Positions 37,101-46,202 of a stretch of 64,000 bases of DNA are shown piece after piece (the stretch's first letter is position 1; every line of letters starts with the position of its first letter). The stretch spans positions 25,527,674 through 25,591,673 of the forward strand of contig OX422184.1 in NCBI GenBank assembly GCA_949130485.1, given 5' to 3'. A program made the translations under genes and the position numbers. Source of the stretch: Agelas oroides (Eukaryota; Porifera; Demospongiae; Agelasida; Agelasidae). The notes under the pieces are model-generated. The model was not told the origin of the DNA. It saw only the letters and a list, made by a program, of their open reading frames with translations, and did not search any database.

Positions 37101-37573
37101 TGCTGAAGTGGATAGTTTATATGTCATCACAGTATCACCGAGGCATGTGCAATTAGTAACTACAAACCACATGATAAATAAGTTGTTGTTCTATATACTA
37201 TGTGTTATATTTTTAACTGTTACTACTACCTGAACCAATGTTTACCTGTCACTTCTGTTGGCTGAATTGTGGCTCAACTTCCCTGTAGCAGGAGCTGTTG
37301 GGTTGCCTGTTGGGCTTGCTATGTTAATTTCAGTAGCTAAGGCTATAGCATGTATCTGTAGAGATCGACGGCGCTGCGCAGACCAATCGGGTGGGATATA
37401 TAACAGTGATAGCACGGTTGCTAGGGATTTATGGCATCGTAAACCGCCCTTGGGTCGGTTTACTGCCATGAATCCCTAGCAACCGTGCTATAACTATTAC
37501 ATATCCAACTAACGTATAGTTATGACCTGAAGTTACCTCCCTCTGCAATATTTTAGAACCTACTTCCAGCCAT
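24836..37573 (-). CDS. Gene K2: death-death-kinase-ZU5-UPA-death protein (10 exons, complete model)
   Basis: Proposed exons, all minus strand: 37564-37573 (coding part with ATG), 35048-35347, 34734-34790, 32481-32759, 32350-32403, 27891-29117, 26818-27365, 26414-26557, 25374-25551, 24836-25143. Every junction has GT donor and AG acceptor and the phases match; the coding total is 3,105 nt, exactly 1,034 codons plus TAG. Domain order: death (about 4-103), death (123-215), kinase (250-525), coiled coil (545-635), ZU5 (657-740), UPA-like (770-935), death (945-1034). IRAK and RIPK kinases join a kinase to one death domain; UNC5 and PIDD carry ZU5-UPA-death. This protein combines both plans. By family it should be a cytosolic adaptor kinase of an innate-immune or cell-death complex; that role is inferred. 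No signal peptide or membrane segment was seen. Exon joining is by eye, without transcript support. Confidence 0.8.
25374..25551 (-). CDS. K2 exon 9: end of UPA-like region
   Basis: From acceptor TTCACCAG|AT (phase 0) to donor CAAG|GTAGAT (phase 1); 59 residues including DQFKEGQWIPECQLVVQWE. It links the UPA-like region to the last death domain. Confidence 0.65.
26414..26557 (-). CDS. K2 exon 8: UPA-like region
   Basis: A 144-nt phase-0 exon from acceptor TATTGCAG|GT to donor CCCACT|GTAAGC, encoding 48 residues with EATLRVRFEHSEITLSIPPDG. The position between ZU5 and death domain and the beta-strand pattern suggest a UPA domain, though the sequence match is loose. Confidence 0.65.
26818..27365 (-). 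CDS. K2 exon 7: ZU5 domain and start of UPA-like region
   Basis: Runs from acceptor CGTTCCAG|GC (phase 1) to donor ACG|GTACAT (phase 0), residues 643-825. The ZU5 pattern is clear: GGSFQW, GLRLHVSKDSLPPGT, a beta-strand run including LPEGSVLLSPVFWIS, then FTKPVTLEIQH. ZU5 domains occur in ankyrin, UNC5, PIDD and ZO-1. The exon continues with YCAHLYHTIRKMHWRFYFVI, matching the start of a UPA domain. In UNC5 the ZU5 and UPA domains pack on the death domain to hold it inactive; a similar clamp is plausible here. Confidence 0.85.
27891..29117 (-). CDS. K2 exon 6: protein kinase domain plus coiled coil
   Basis: A 409-residue exon between acceptor TTTGCAG|TG and donor AAAG|GTAACC. Kinase landmarks in protein numbering: glycine loop GTGSYG 256-261, ATP-binding lysine in AGK 276, likely helix-C glutamate 300, HRDLSSNN with catalytic Asp 377 and Asn 382, DFG 396-398, and SPE (APE position) 423-425. 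All catalytic residues are present, so it should be active. HRDLxSNN and the overall pattern place it near the tyrosine-kinase-like/RIPK/IRAK kinases; the exact group is not settled. A Gln/Glu-rich coiled coil of about 90 residues follows (KELQQENEQIRVLQQQ onward) and probably drives dimerisation. The apparent first residue is GTG because this is an internal exon, not a translation start. Confidence 0.88.
29899..29987. mobile_element. TAGCCT hairpin MITE with 9-bp target duplication
   Basis: Starts TAGCCTTGTTCCCAGGC and ends GAACAAGGCTA, flanked by TAATTGATC on both sides (29890-29898, 29988-29996). The K1 intron has the single, empty site TAATCGATC near 11010. A 9-bp duplication is typical of Mutator-like elements. 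Confidence 0.8.
31548..32019. mobile_element. CAGTGGCGGAT DNA element, 472 bp
   Basis: TIRs CAGTGGCGGATTTAGG and CCTAGATCCGCCACTG, flanked by CTGTG (31543-31547, 32020-32024). The empty site is in K1 at 13104-13108. TIR type is hAT-like, but the duplication is 5 bp rather than 8. Confidence 0.8.
32350..32403 (-). CDS. K2 exon 5: linker before the kinase
   Basis: A 54-nt exon, phase 1-1, from acceptor TTTGTACAG|GT to donor TCTG|GTAAAG, encoding VPQISQVPVTTQDEDKS. It joins in phase to the kinase exon at 29117. K1 has a 66-nt exon in the same position (15860-15925). Confidence 0.6.
32481..32759 (-). CDS. K2 exon 4: death domain 2
   Basis: Bounded by acceptor CTGGTCAG|GT and donor GAAG|GTTTGT, both phase 1. 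It encodes 92 residues, including WYSLGIQLGIGTSDLKQLE, CKIEVIAFWLRH and TWNKLAQAVEDMGG, a typical death-domain helix pattern. Its K1 counterpart is 18619-18921. Confidence 0.75.
32929..33047. repeat. Palindromic ATAGCAC element, copy 1
   Basis: Arms ATAGCACAGGTGCCAGGGATTTATGG and its complement around a TTTACT centre. It shares arms and right flank (CCCACCTGATTGG) with 37411-37493. Confidence 0.65.
33050..34733. other. K2 intron between linker and death domain 2
   Basis: Shares blocks with 13831-14830 of K1. Contains the large hairpin 34173-34269. Nothing coding recognised. Confidence 0.5.
34173..34269. repeat. TAGCCTC hairpin MITE
   Basis: Arms TAGCCTCATTCCCAGGCCACTCCCAG... and CTGGGAGTGGACTGGGAACGAGGCTA. 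The palindrome extends into the flanks (GGTGTGGTTG). The K1 intron near 14515 lacks it. Confidence 0.75.
34734..34790 (-). CDS. K2 exon 3: 19-residue linker
   Basis: A 57-nt phase 1-1 exon between acceptor TTGCTCTAG|CT and donor CTAG|GTGGGT, encoding AQSPPGTTDLSQVDSTLL. It is nearly identical in K1 (20114-20170) while most flanking intron has diverged, which supports coding constraint. It is a low-complexity spacer between the first two death domains. Confidence 0.65.
   Translation of the reverse strand: MHKVLLAPPISHKLIPLY
35048..35347 (-). CDS. K2 exon 2: N-terminal death domain 1
   Basis: The exon starts at acceptor CTCCCAG|GA and ends at donor GAGA|GTAAGC, phase 1 to phase 1. It encodes about 100 residues from LTLDDLGQVMEDV to LETKYCPVEDMRE, with the six-helix death-domain pattern including W-Y-x-LGLQL, LVMLKTWL and SWKMLTDALR. 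The open frame continues upstream of the acceptor, but the polypyrimidine tract, the phase and the paralogous exon at 20412-20705 all favour this acceptor. A death domain here would mediate homotypic binding, as in the IRAK/MyD88 or FADD families. Confidence 0.75.
36362..36767. mobile_element. CAGTGGCGTAGG MITE, 406 bp
   Basis: TIRs CAGTGGCGTAGGAA and TTCCTATGCCACTG, flanked by GAGTA (36357-36361, 36768-36772). It is inserted between the arms of a larger inverted-repeat element. Confidence 0.75.
37411..37493. repeat. Palindromic ATAGCAC element, copy 2
   Basis: Arms ATAGCACGGTTGCTAGGGAT and ATCCCTAGCAACCGTGCTAT around GTAAACCGCCCTTGGGTCGG. Almost perfectly self-complementary. Confidence 0.7.
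37564..37573 (-). CDS. K2 start exon, coding part
   Basis: Minus strand reads ACAATGGCTGGAA|GTAGGT: ATG, two further codons and one base, then a donor. Joined to the phase-1 acceptor at 35347 it gives MAG-R-NRLTLDDL. The same ATG and donor are kept in K1 (22152-22161), with similar flanks. The 5' UTR lies at higher coordinates and its end is not visible. Confidence 0.55.
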
Positions 37574-38504
37574 TGTGAGGTCCCTGAGAAGTCCTGCAGT
37601 TCACCTTCGAATTCAGGGGGCGAGTCGCCTAGCTGAGGACAACTAATTTGACCTTGTGCACTTTGACCTTGGTTCCGATTTCCATTAATAGCAGAACGTT
37701 AGCATCCGTAAGCTATACAGTGATTTATACGGTTAGGGTGGGGTTAGGGTTGGGTTAGGGCTGGTACGTTAGCATACGGATGCTAACATTCTGTCGTTAA
37801 CGGCTTGTTTGGTTCCCAGACCACGCCCGCCTGACGAAACTAGTCTCGTGCCCAGACTACTTTTCGCGGAGTACGCCGACCATGATTTTGCCTTCTTCCG
37901 CTAGAGGACTTTAGCTAGCTAGTCTAGCCTGGAAACCAAACTAGGTTAGGGCTTGAACAGGTTTTAAGTTCGCCGCACAAGGGCAGTCACTTCAGTCCTA
38001 AAATTGTTTTGCACAGTTACATAAATACTTCAGAGGTAGCTATCTGCCTACTTGCTGCCATGCATTTTTAAATGCACATTCCTAAAACGCTATCAACTAG
38101 TTCAATTCATTTCCATCAAAAAGCTATATAGCGATCAATATACATACAATAAAAACAATGCAGTGGCAACCAGTCACAATCCTCTTATTTTATGGCTCAC
38201 AAGATTAGCAATACAGTGGTATGTGAATGCAGCATGTCAGAATGACACATTGTTTGATCCATGTTGATGTTTCGTGGAGCAATCCCCCACACCATGATGA
38301 CTATACAGTGGCGGATCTAGAAATTTAGAAAGGGGGGTTCAGTCACTGGCGCGCGAAGCGCGCCGGAAATTTTTGGGTTGCCACGCCCACTTTCGGTCAC
38401 GTGAACGCATTCATACAAAATATAGCTGGAAGGCCGAACCGAGGGGTCCGTCACAAAAGAAATCTCGTACACTGTCCGACAGTGTTGTTTTAGTTAACTA
38501 CTAG

Positions 38505-39631
38505 AGGAATGCAGGGCATTGTGGGGCGAGCCTGAGCAAGCAGTATGCCAAGGACTACAATTGCGCATGCGCAGTTCGTACACACGTGCGCGTACCCCTT
38601 CGCACTTGTGTCGAAGTTGGCGTGGCGTTTAGTAAGAAGTAAAGTGCTGTTTGCTTACTGTGCCTCATCCAAGTGTAGAAATGACAAAGGCAGCGTTGTA
38701 CATTATTCACACAGGAATGACCTCGTAATTGAAAGTCTTCAATTCTTGGCCAACCCACATCTAGTTTTCTGCTTAGGGGTGAGAAACAATGAATTGGTTT
38801 GGAAGAGGCTAACATGCAATTTTTTGTGTACACAATCACCGTTATGGTTTATCAATTTTTGTTGTAAACAACATGACATTACACTAATAACGATATAAAA
38901 GTGATGACATAATATTTCCTGTTTGCATGAGAGCTTACATTGGAGTTTCTATCAACCAAATGAGCTTCAAATGGTAGTTTTTTACACATTGCCAGTGAGT
39001 TAGTGGATGTTGGTTGGTTCAGTTTTTCCATTAGGGCTGTGTCATTGCTATCTCAACACCATTGTTGGTAGCCACAAAAGTTTTCCATTTTTTCTATGAC
39101 ATTTTCTCTGAGAGTTTCTACTCCAGGTTGCTGAACGTCGTGCTGGCTAGAAAAGTCTATATTTGCATCATCATTGTCTCTGGCAGATTGTGTAGTGGAG
39201 AGAATTGTGGCAAATGCTTCCCATTCTTGCTTACCTGGGTAGCCTCGTTCCCAGGCTCTCCCCGCTAAGAAGGGCCCTCCCCCCTCTTAGTGGGGAGAGC
39301 CTGGGAATTAAAGATCACCTGACGGATGGTGTCCTTTTCCTCCTTGACGTCGGCTTCTTCTCTTGCGGTCACGGAAGCCATGTATGCTAATGCGCTATTG
39401 GAAGCCCTACATACTTCATGCGACCAAGCGCGGCGCGCGGGTGATTCTCTTGCGGTCACGGAAGCCATGTATGCGAATGGGAAGCCCTACATACTTCGTG
39501 CGACCAAGCGCGGCGCGCGGGTGACGGTCGTACGATAATGATAATAATGATAATAATGATAATAATGATAATACATATATGAAATCTCCCAGTTGTACCG
39601 TCTATGTGGGGCTCGCTCAGGCTCGCCCCAA
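38505..39631. mobile_element. GAATGCAGGGCATTGTGGGG element (nested)
   Basis: Left end AGGAATGCAGGGCATTGTGGGGCGAGC, right end TGTGGGGCTCGCTCAGGCTCGCCCCA. Inside: hairpin 39240-39310, an approximately 80-bp tandem duplication with CTTGCGGTCACGGAAGCC (39360-39530) and a microsatellite of ATAATAATG (39536-39573). Confidence 0.55.
39240..39310. repeat. TAGCCTCG hairpin MITE
   Basis: TAGCCTCGTTCCCAGGCTCTCCCCGCT against GTGGGGAGAGCCTGGGAATTA. Nested inside 38505-39631. Confidence 0.7.
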
Positions 39632-40162
39632 TAACTTTAACTAAATACATTTTAGTATGGCCTTTTTAAAATTTAGTTAACCAAAACTACAACTAACTAA
39701 AAATTTTTGCTAAGCTGGGACTGACTATAACTAAAATATCCAAAAACATACAAGAAGAAACCTGTCGGCAGAAATCCAAACTGAAATCCAGAAATCCACT
39801 GTGAAATCCAGAAATCCACTCTGAAATCCAGAAATCCACTCTGAAATCCGAAATTCTCGTGAAATCCAGTGGATTTCGAAATCTCGTACGCCGAGGCGCG
39901 CCGTGGCGGTGTCATAGGGAATTTGGCTTCCCCGGTTTTTGGCACCCCCGAGCCAAATCCCCTAGGGATTTTGGAACCCCCTAGTAAAATACGCTGAGGG
40001 ATTCTGGCACCCTGCGATGCACCCCTTGGGGAATTTGGCATCCCGCGACGGTACAGCTCAACGAATCGGATTGCTGAGCTTATCAAATGGTGTCAGTCAT
40101 GGTAAACTTGCGTGACTACTTGAAGAGCGTGTGGTGCTCTACATGTCACGAGAATCAGAATC

Positions 40163-40463
40163 ATGGCGGACTATGCAGCGAAGATTGAAGTTCGGTCGGA
40201 CGGTGAGGCGGAGCGGGAAGAGCTAACGAACTACGACGAAGTGCAGGACTACCTAGACAACGGTACCTACCCCGAAGGAGCGGCAAAAGCAGGGAAAACT
40301 GTTCTGCACTTGTCAGATGCCAGAAACATATGATGATATGGTCGAGTGTGACACGTGTGGGGACTGGTACCACCTCAAGTGTGTCGGTCTACAGCAATTT
40401 CCAGCAGAAAGCGAACAGTGGAACTGTAATAAATGTTTCAAGAATATCTCGAAGCAACTCTAG
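40163..40463 (+). pseudogene. Frameshifted PHD-finger gene with YPEG-type N-terminus
   Basis: ATG at 40163 opens MADYAAKIEVRS...DYLDNGTYPEGAAKA, resembling the YPxGAxK leader found before retroelement integrases. After a +1 shift between about 40280 and 40302 the frame reads FCTCQMPETYDDMVECDTCG, DWYHLKCVGL and WNCNKCF, a complete Cys4-His-Cys3 PHD finger, then TAG 40461-40463. PHD fingers bind histone tails. It lies inside a transposon (38306-40654). Confidence 0.7.
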
Positions 40464-41109
40464 GCCTAGTCAAACGTCTGGAGATCAGTAAGGAACTGAT
40501 ACGTGAGTGTGTAACTGTGCCTGGTTGTTGTTGCTGCATGCCACTGCCGCATAATCATTTGATGGACTCGTGCAGTTATGTACGCAAAATACATTACTAG
40601 CCGCCAAAGGGGGGTGCATTTGCACCCCCCTTACCCCCCCTAAATCCGCCACTGCTATACACAGCTGAGCAAAAGAATGTACTGAGCAGGAATGTACTGA
40701 GAGGTATTCGTTCCACATCAACACCAGCCAAGGCTTGCTCTAAAGCCCTCGATCTGTAATCCAATCTCCAAAACTCTTATCTTCAGCATCTCACAATAAC
40801 TCTCCCCTCTGACCCTCTGGTATAGTTTCACATCAAGATCTTGTGATAGGGGAGTTTCCCCCTCACAAGAACGTCAACTCCACTGTATATGGGTGTAGAT
40901 TGCATAGTCAACTCTGGAAGTGACTATGAAAGACACGACTGACAGTAAAACTTGAGCTTAATTTTATAGTCCTCACCTGGAGGTGAGAAGGAGCATTCAG
41001 AGTTGGACCAATCAGATTCATTTACGATAGGTGCACTCCAAACCAATTCCTAAGGCAAATTTATTATTGCTATAATCATGTTAGCTGTAAGCACAGGGCT
41101 GTAGCCGCC

Positions 41110-41640
41110 AGTCAGGTTAGTCTGGTTTTAACCAAACCACTTTTTCCCTCACTTGTGGCTTGCTTGGTGTTACCAATAATATTAGCAATGTTTGGTGGAT
41201 GCCCATGCAAGGATCCCAAGCACACAGGTAACATGTTGAAACTTGCAAGATGGCTGCAAACAGTACGAAAGAACTCTTCCCTTCCAACAACTTTCCGTTC
41301 TTCCAAGCGAATGATCTCCCAAGCCTTATCAGCAAAGGGTGTGGCTTGCAAGATAACGGGAAAGCTGAAACCAGTGCTGTATACACAATATACATGTGAA
41401 ATTGTTGTCTTGCCTCAGAGAAGCATCACATTGGTTCAAAAATGGTCTCAGAAGCAATCTCATAGCCTTTAAATTTTTCTGGGGGAGCATGCCCCCCCCC
41501 CCCCCCCCCCCCCCCCCCCAGATCACCCAAGCTGTAGTGTGCTTATGCATGCACTTCGAACCTGACCACTTCAAATTTGATGGTTATGGCCCTGAAGCCA
41601 AGTTACTTTCTGACTTACATAAGATCGTGGCAGAGTTGAG
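41110..41640. repeat. Duplicated block with poly-C tract, copy 1
   Basis: 41380-41640 matches 43070-43325 (shared CTTGCCTCAGAGAAGCATCAC, GAGCATGC then a long C run, and CCAAGCTGTAGTGTGC). The run of about 29 C at 41491-41519 may be inexact in the assembly. Open frames across it exist on both strands, with no domain. Confidence 0.55.
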
Positions 41641-41967
41641 TGTAGTTCATATGAAGACATATGGACTCCAACCATAATTTGCAGAAGAGCTACAAACAGC
41701 AAGACAGATGGACATAATGATCATGATACATTTGCTGTGTTAGTGATGCCAAGAGAAATATCAAGAATCAGATCTTCGAGAGGAGCAACACAATCACATG
41801 TAAAACTATTGACAAATGGCAATTCTCTACCCGTTTGTGGGAAAGGGCCAGGTCGAGGTGCTGTGATCTTCATATTTACTGGCAAGCCAAACATAGACAA
41901 ACTCATACGTAGAAGACTTTTTGCAAGCACTGATGGAACTTGTCATTTCTTTCACTGTACCTTATAA
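41640..41967 (+). pseudogene. Degenerate HIRAN-like fragment
   Basis: Fragments in shifting frames: DTFAVLVMPREISRIRSS, then GAVIFIFTGKPNIDKLIRR, in the order of the HIRAN-like C-terminus (compare 14907-15434). Stops and frame breaks precede it. Confidence 0.5.
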
Positions 41968-42979
41968 TAAACTAATTTTTTTGTACCTCAAACTTTAACA
42001 TGTGAACTTTGACCCTATACAGGAAATTGTAGGGGTTGGGCGCTCTTTGCAAGACTATTGTGCTGTTCCTCTGTGCTGTGTGTTAGTTGTATGAGAAGTG
42101 GAAGTGAAAAGGAACTAGGGGAAATAGAGTAAGAAGATGGAAAGAGAGACATGAACAGTAAGTAGATCAGCATTCGATTTACAGTGAACAAATTTACCAA
42201 CTTCAACAATATGCAGCTCTTCAATACCCAAACTTTCACTGTATGAGAAACTCAGAGTACACCATCATACCCAGGCCTTAATTGGCGGTATAGGAGCTGC
42301 CTTGTAAATGTAGCAACCATACACATGAAATTAACAGGGGGACTTGTAAAATGCTATAAATCCTAAGGGATGGGCTTCCTGCACGCCTCAGCTCATTGTA
42401 AGCTTTACCCGTAATCTCCCATTCTTTACAACCAAGATGCTCCCATTCTTTATGACTAACATGTTTCCTGCATGGGTCTTCCCACTGGTTGCCTCCTTCC
42501 TGTAGGTGCCTGTCAAGGTAAGACAAGATTATAAAGGTGTATATCATATTGAAGTTTATGATATATAAGCAAAATTATATTATCTAAGGTCATATTAACT
42601 GTATCAAAGGAAGCTCACACAAATGGCTTGAGTGAAAGTCAAACCCATCAAGGAAGCAGAGAAATACAGTTTTAGTGTGTTTAATTGGCTTGAAAAGAAC
42701 CTAAAGATGATACTCATCCATCTCTGGGCAAGGGAGGGGAGGGGGAGGGGAAAAGCTTGTGTGTACAAAATGTCATATTGGAAAGCTGCTATCAGGATAG
42801 ATGGGAAATCTAGCTCAGACTGATCCCAACATGGAATAAGATCAATGTAGTTTTAGTTTTGGTTCAGGAATGCAATTAATGTGATACTCTGTGATACCAG
42901 CCATTGATCATCAGGTGATTACACAGCTGAGAAGGTTGGGTGAGTAGGACAATGCTCTACGTAGTAACTATAATGCTTG

Positions 42980-43319
42980 CTTGCACTCTTTAGCCAAGCA
43001 TTATCTGACTACAGCACATGCAAGATAACCAAATGGCCGGAAAGCCGAAGTGCTGTACACAAAGCAATGGGCAGATAGGGTAGATATTCATACATGTGAA
43101 ACTGTCGTCTTGCCTCAGAGAAGCATCACATTGGCTCAAAAATGGTCTCAGAAGCAATCTCATAGCCTCTAAATTCATTTTCTGGGGGAGCATGCCCCCC
43201 CCCCCCCCCCCCCAGATAACCCAAGCTGTAGTGTGCGTAAGCATGCACTTTGAACCTGACCACTTCAAATCTGATGGCTACAGCCATGAAGTAGAGTTAC
43301 TTTCAGACTTACATAAGAT
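42980..43319. repeat. Duplicated block with poly-C tract, copy 2
   Basis: Diverged copy of 41380-41640, in direct orientation; C run at 43196-43213. Confidence 0.55.
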
Positions 43320-43387
43320 CATGGCAGCAAGATCTTTCAGAGTTGAGAGTTCAGTTCGTGGACACCATGTTTACAAGGACACATAAG
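43320..43387 (+). pseudogene. HIRAN-like N-terminal fragment
   Basis: ATG then AARSFRVESSVRGHHVYKDT and a stop. It resembles the VRCYHVYKDIW start of the ORF at 14907-15434. Only about 20 residues. Confidence 0.45.
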
Positions 43388-44481
43388 CGTAGGAAGCAAA
43401 TGTGAAGTGTAGAGGCCAGCGGCGGCAAATTTTTCAAAGTGTGCACCTTTAGTGTTTGTTACTTGCAGCAGTGACAACAAGTGCAATCAGAAGGTCCGGG
43501 AAGAAGGCTAGCCCCACCTGTATCTGTTGAATGTTGGCGCTGCCTGTCTGCTGGGCATTCTCCACTCAATTTCCCTCCCACCACCTTTACACTCTTTTTT
43601 CATGTGTCCTGCAGAAAGACAGTGGGTAAAATAGCTGCTCAATCTTAGTGCAAAAATGAAATTTGTTAATTCTATCATAGATCTTCTTCTCTCCTCCTCC
43701 TCTCCTTTTCATCCTTCCCTCCTGTCCTCCTCTCCCTCTTTTGTAGCTGGGGATAATCTGCTTGGTGTGTATGTATGTATGCATGAGGGAAAGTAGTTGA
43801 TCACTGTTGTTATTCACTGTTTATTCACCTGTCTATACGCCTTGTTTCCAGGCTCCTGGTATACTGGGAACTAGGCTGGGATGGGCTGTGCTTGAGCTGC
43901 CTTCTGTTGCAGTAACTTGTAGCTACTTCTTCTTACCTGTGTTTGTCGTGTTTGCTGTGTAACAGTTTGTATTTGTATGCCATGCTTCTTTTAGGGTGGA
44001 GCTGGTTGACCAATCAAATTGCAGCTTTGAAAGATCATGTGCATATCACATTTTCAACCAATCAAAGAAGCTCTTTGAAATAGTGCCTAAAATATGGGGG
44101 TATCATTGCCCAATGGGCAGTGATAAATTGTAATTGGACAGTGATAAAACAAGTTGGACAGTTGACTAAATTTATTGCTGCATGGCAGATTGCAACAGTA
44201 TTGTTGTAATTTGCAGTGCTGCAGTAAAAGTCAAAGTTTTCTTCACCTACAAATCTGTATAATATAAGCTAGTATATATTTTATACAATGGGTAACAGCC
44301 ACACCCATTTTATTTCACACTTGATGCTTTGATTATCTTGAACCACTCACATATTAACCTGGCGACTTGATGTCATTTCCTGCATTGCCACATTGAACTG
44401 GGCAGTGATAACCAAATTTAGGCACTGCTTTGAAAGCCGCTCTCTGGGATGGCTCTATGCAGCACCTGTCGTGGTTAACTA

Positions 44482-44841
44482 ATGGTGATGTAATATTACT
44501 GCTGCATCAAGAGGGTTAATGACAGCATGTAATATTACTGCTGCACCGAGAGGGTTAATGACAGCATGTAATATTACTGCTGCACCGAGAGGGTTAATGA
44601 CAGCATGTAATATTACTGCTGCACCAAGAGGGTTGATGACAGCATGTAATATTACTGCAGCACCAAGAGGGTTAATGACAGCATGTAATATTACTGCTGC
44701 ACCAAGAGGGTTAATGACAGCATGTAATATTACTGCCGCACCAAGAGGGTTAATGACAGCATGTAATATTACTGCTGCACCAAGAGGGTTAATGACAGCA
44801 TGTAATATTACTGCAGCACCAAGAGGGTTAATGACAGCATG
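44482..44841. repeat. 39-bp minisatellite, about nine copies
   Basis: Unit reads ATGACAGCATGTAATATTAC then TGCTGCACCAAGAGGGTTA. Because 39 is a multiple of 3 the array stays open (MTACNITAAPRGL repeated) and makes a 121-codon frame, which I do not regard as a gene. Confidence 0.9.
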
Positions 44842-45945
44842 TACACAATTATGTGAATGTACACATAACCAGTCAAACCTCTGATGGTATCATGGCCACT
44901 GTGAAAATAATCCCAGAGGGGACAAGCAGTCAGATTTGACATGGTGAACTAGCGTGACAGTTTACCATTTGATCAGCGCAGAATTGTAGACAGATTTGCA
45001 GGCAGATTTGTAGGCTTGTCAGGGGATGACTCAGGGAAAGACTCAAACCTGCAACCTAGCTGGCAAAGGCTTGCATATTCTTCTAGCCCATTGATCGAGC
45101 TACCAAGTCATTTGGCAACTCAAGCCTATCATGCTGATTATGTTAACTGTTACACTCATAATTCCTCCCTGCTTAGCAGTAAACTGGGACCCAAACATTA
45201 AATCACACACGTGCAATGACAAGTGAAAGAAATCCATATCAATATTAATTTTATTATGTTTTATAATGTTCCCATTCTCTTGCACTCATTATTCCTTGCT
45301 GCCCAGATAGCCCCATAATCAATCAATGGGCTCAAGCAGGTTACCAACAAAGATGGTTTGGACAACACTAGCTAAACCAGCTGAAAAACAACAAATCAAG
45401 TTCATGAGAATTTACAAGTTTATCAAAAAAAAAATCATGTGCAGTACATACATGCATGCCTGCATACTAAAGGGATCAGGAAAGCCTATCAGTATACAAT
45501 CATTCCCTAAGACTATACGAATCACAATTCTAAAGTAAGGTCATTGTGCTGCTGTGTTTCACTGTGTGAAGAAGAGTTCACGTCGCTGTGGTGCTGTGGG
45601 GAGAGCAGATAAAGATATTAAACCACACTGATAATGCATCGAGTACACATATGACCATGAGTAGGACATAGTTATTGATGAGACTCAGGGTCGGAAATGC
45701 CAATGAAGTTGCTACACTGATCACGGATTTCTCCGGAGGCTTCTTGTTGGCTGATGTACATGTACGAGCAATAATTCAAGATTTTACCTTTTGTTGTTCA
45801 AATTTAATTCCTGCCTTGTGTAAGAGGCTGTCTACAAATGTCATGCAGTCTAGTATATTGCAATGATGCTGTTTACAAGTTTCCCTGAATTATCAAGGGC
45901 TTCATAGCCATTTCAATAGAAATAAAATCTCAACATGATAATAAA

Positions 45946-46202
45946 TTATGTCAATTCAAAATACTTTACTGAAGAAAATATCGTTCGGTATTTAGTGCAC
46001 TTACGGTAGCAGCCAATTGCTGTGATATCGTCACAGCAGTTGTGGAAGTAGTAGCACTTCACATCACAGTAGCAGCCTGAGTCAGTCTTGCAGTTGTCTC
46101 CAGTACAGCATCCAGTATAGCCGGCTGCTGCACAGCCCATGGCCTGGTGTCTGGCTTTGTCAAGCATGCTTTGCACCTCTTTGGCCAATTCATCTTCCTT
46201 GC
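45946..46202 (-). CDS. Somatomedin-B-like module 5, last visible exon
   Basis: Acceptor CCTGCAG|GC. Begins with a charged helix KEDELAKEVQSMLDKARHQ, then CAAAGYTGCCTGDNC and CYCDVKCYYFHNCCDDI. It is the most diverged module. Read-through ends at 45946; splicing at 46005 is the alternative. Confidence 0.7.

Larger units (their letters stand above)
35348..37563. other. K2 first intron
   Basis: Contains a degraded relative of the TTAA element (35635-35880), an inverted-repeat pair 1.2 kb apart (36084-36160 and 37247-37320, arms with CCCAACAGGCAACCCAACAG), a nested MITE (36362-36767) and the palindrome at 37411-37493. Confidence 0.55.
38306..40654. mobile_element. CAGTGGCGGATC DNA element, 2.35 kb, with nested insert
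   Basis: TIRs CAGTGGCGGATCTAG and CTAAATCCGCCACTG, flanked by CTATA (38301-38305, 40655-40659). It encloses a second element (38505-39631) and the PHD-finger pseudogene (40163-40463). Repeats GAAATCCAGAAATCCACT at about 39770-39860 are also inside. Confidence 0.65.

Noticed and set aside
41155-41677. Overlapping 90-105 codon frames across the poly-C tract
   Set aside because: Frames continue through a homopolymer of uncertain length and the duplicate block at 43 kb does not preserve them as a gene.
44482-44841. CRISPR-like array
   Set aside because: Tandem units are contiguous without spacers, and the genome is eukaryotic.
44519-44884. 121-codon open frame with 13-residue repeats
   Set aside because: It is the 39-bp minisatellite read in a frame that stays open because the unit length is divisible by three.
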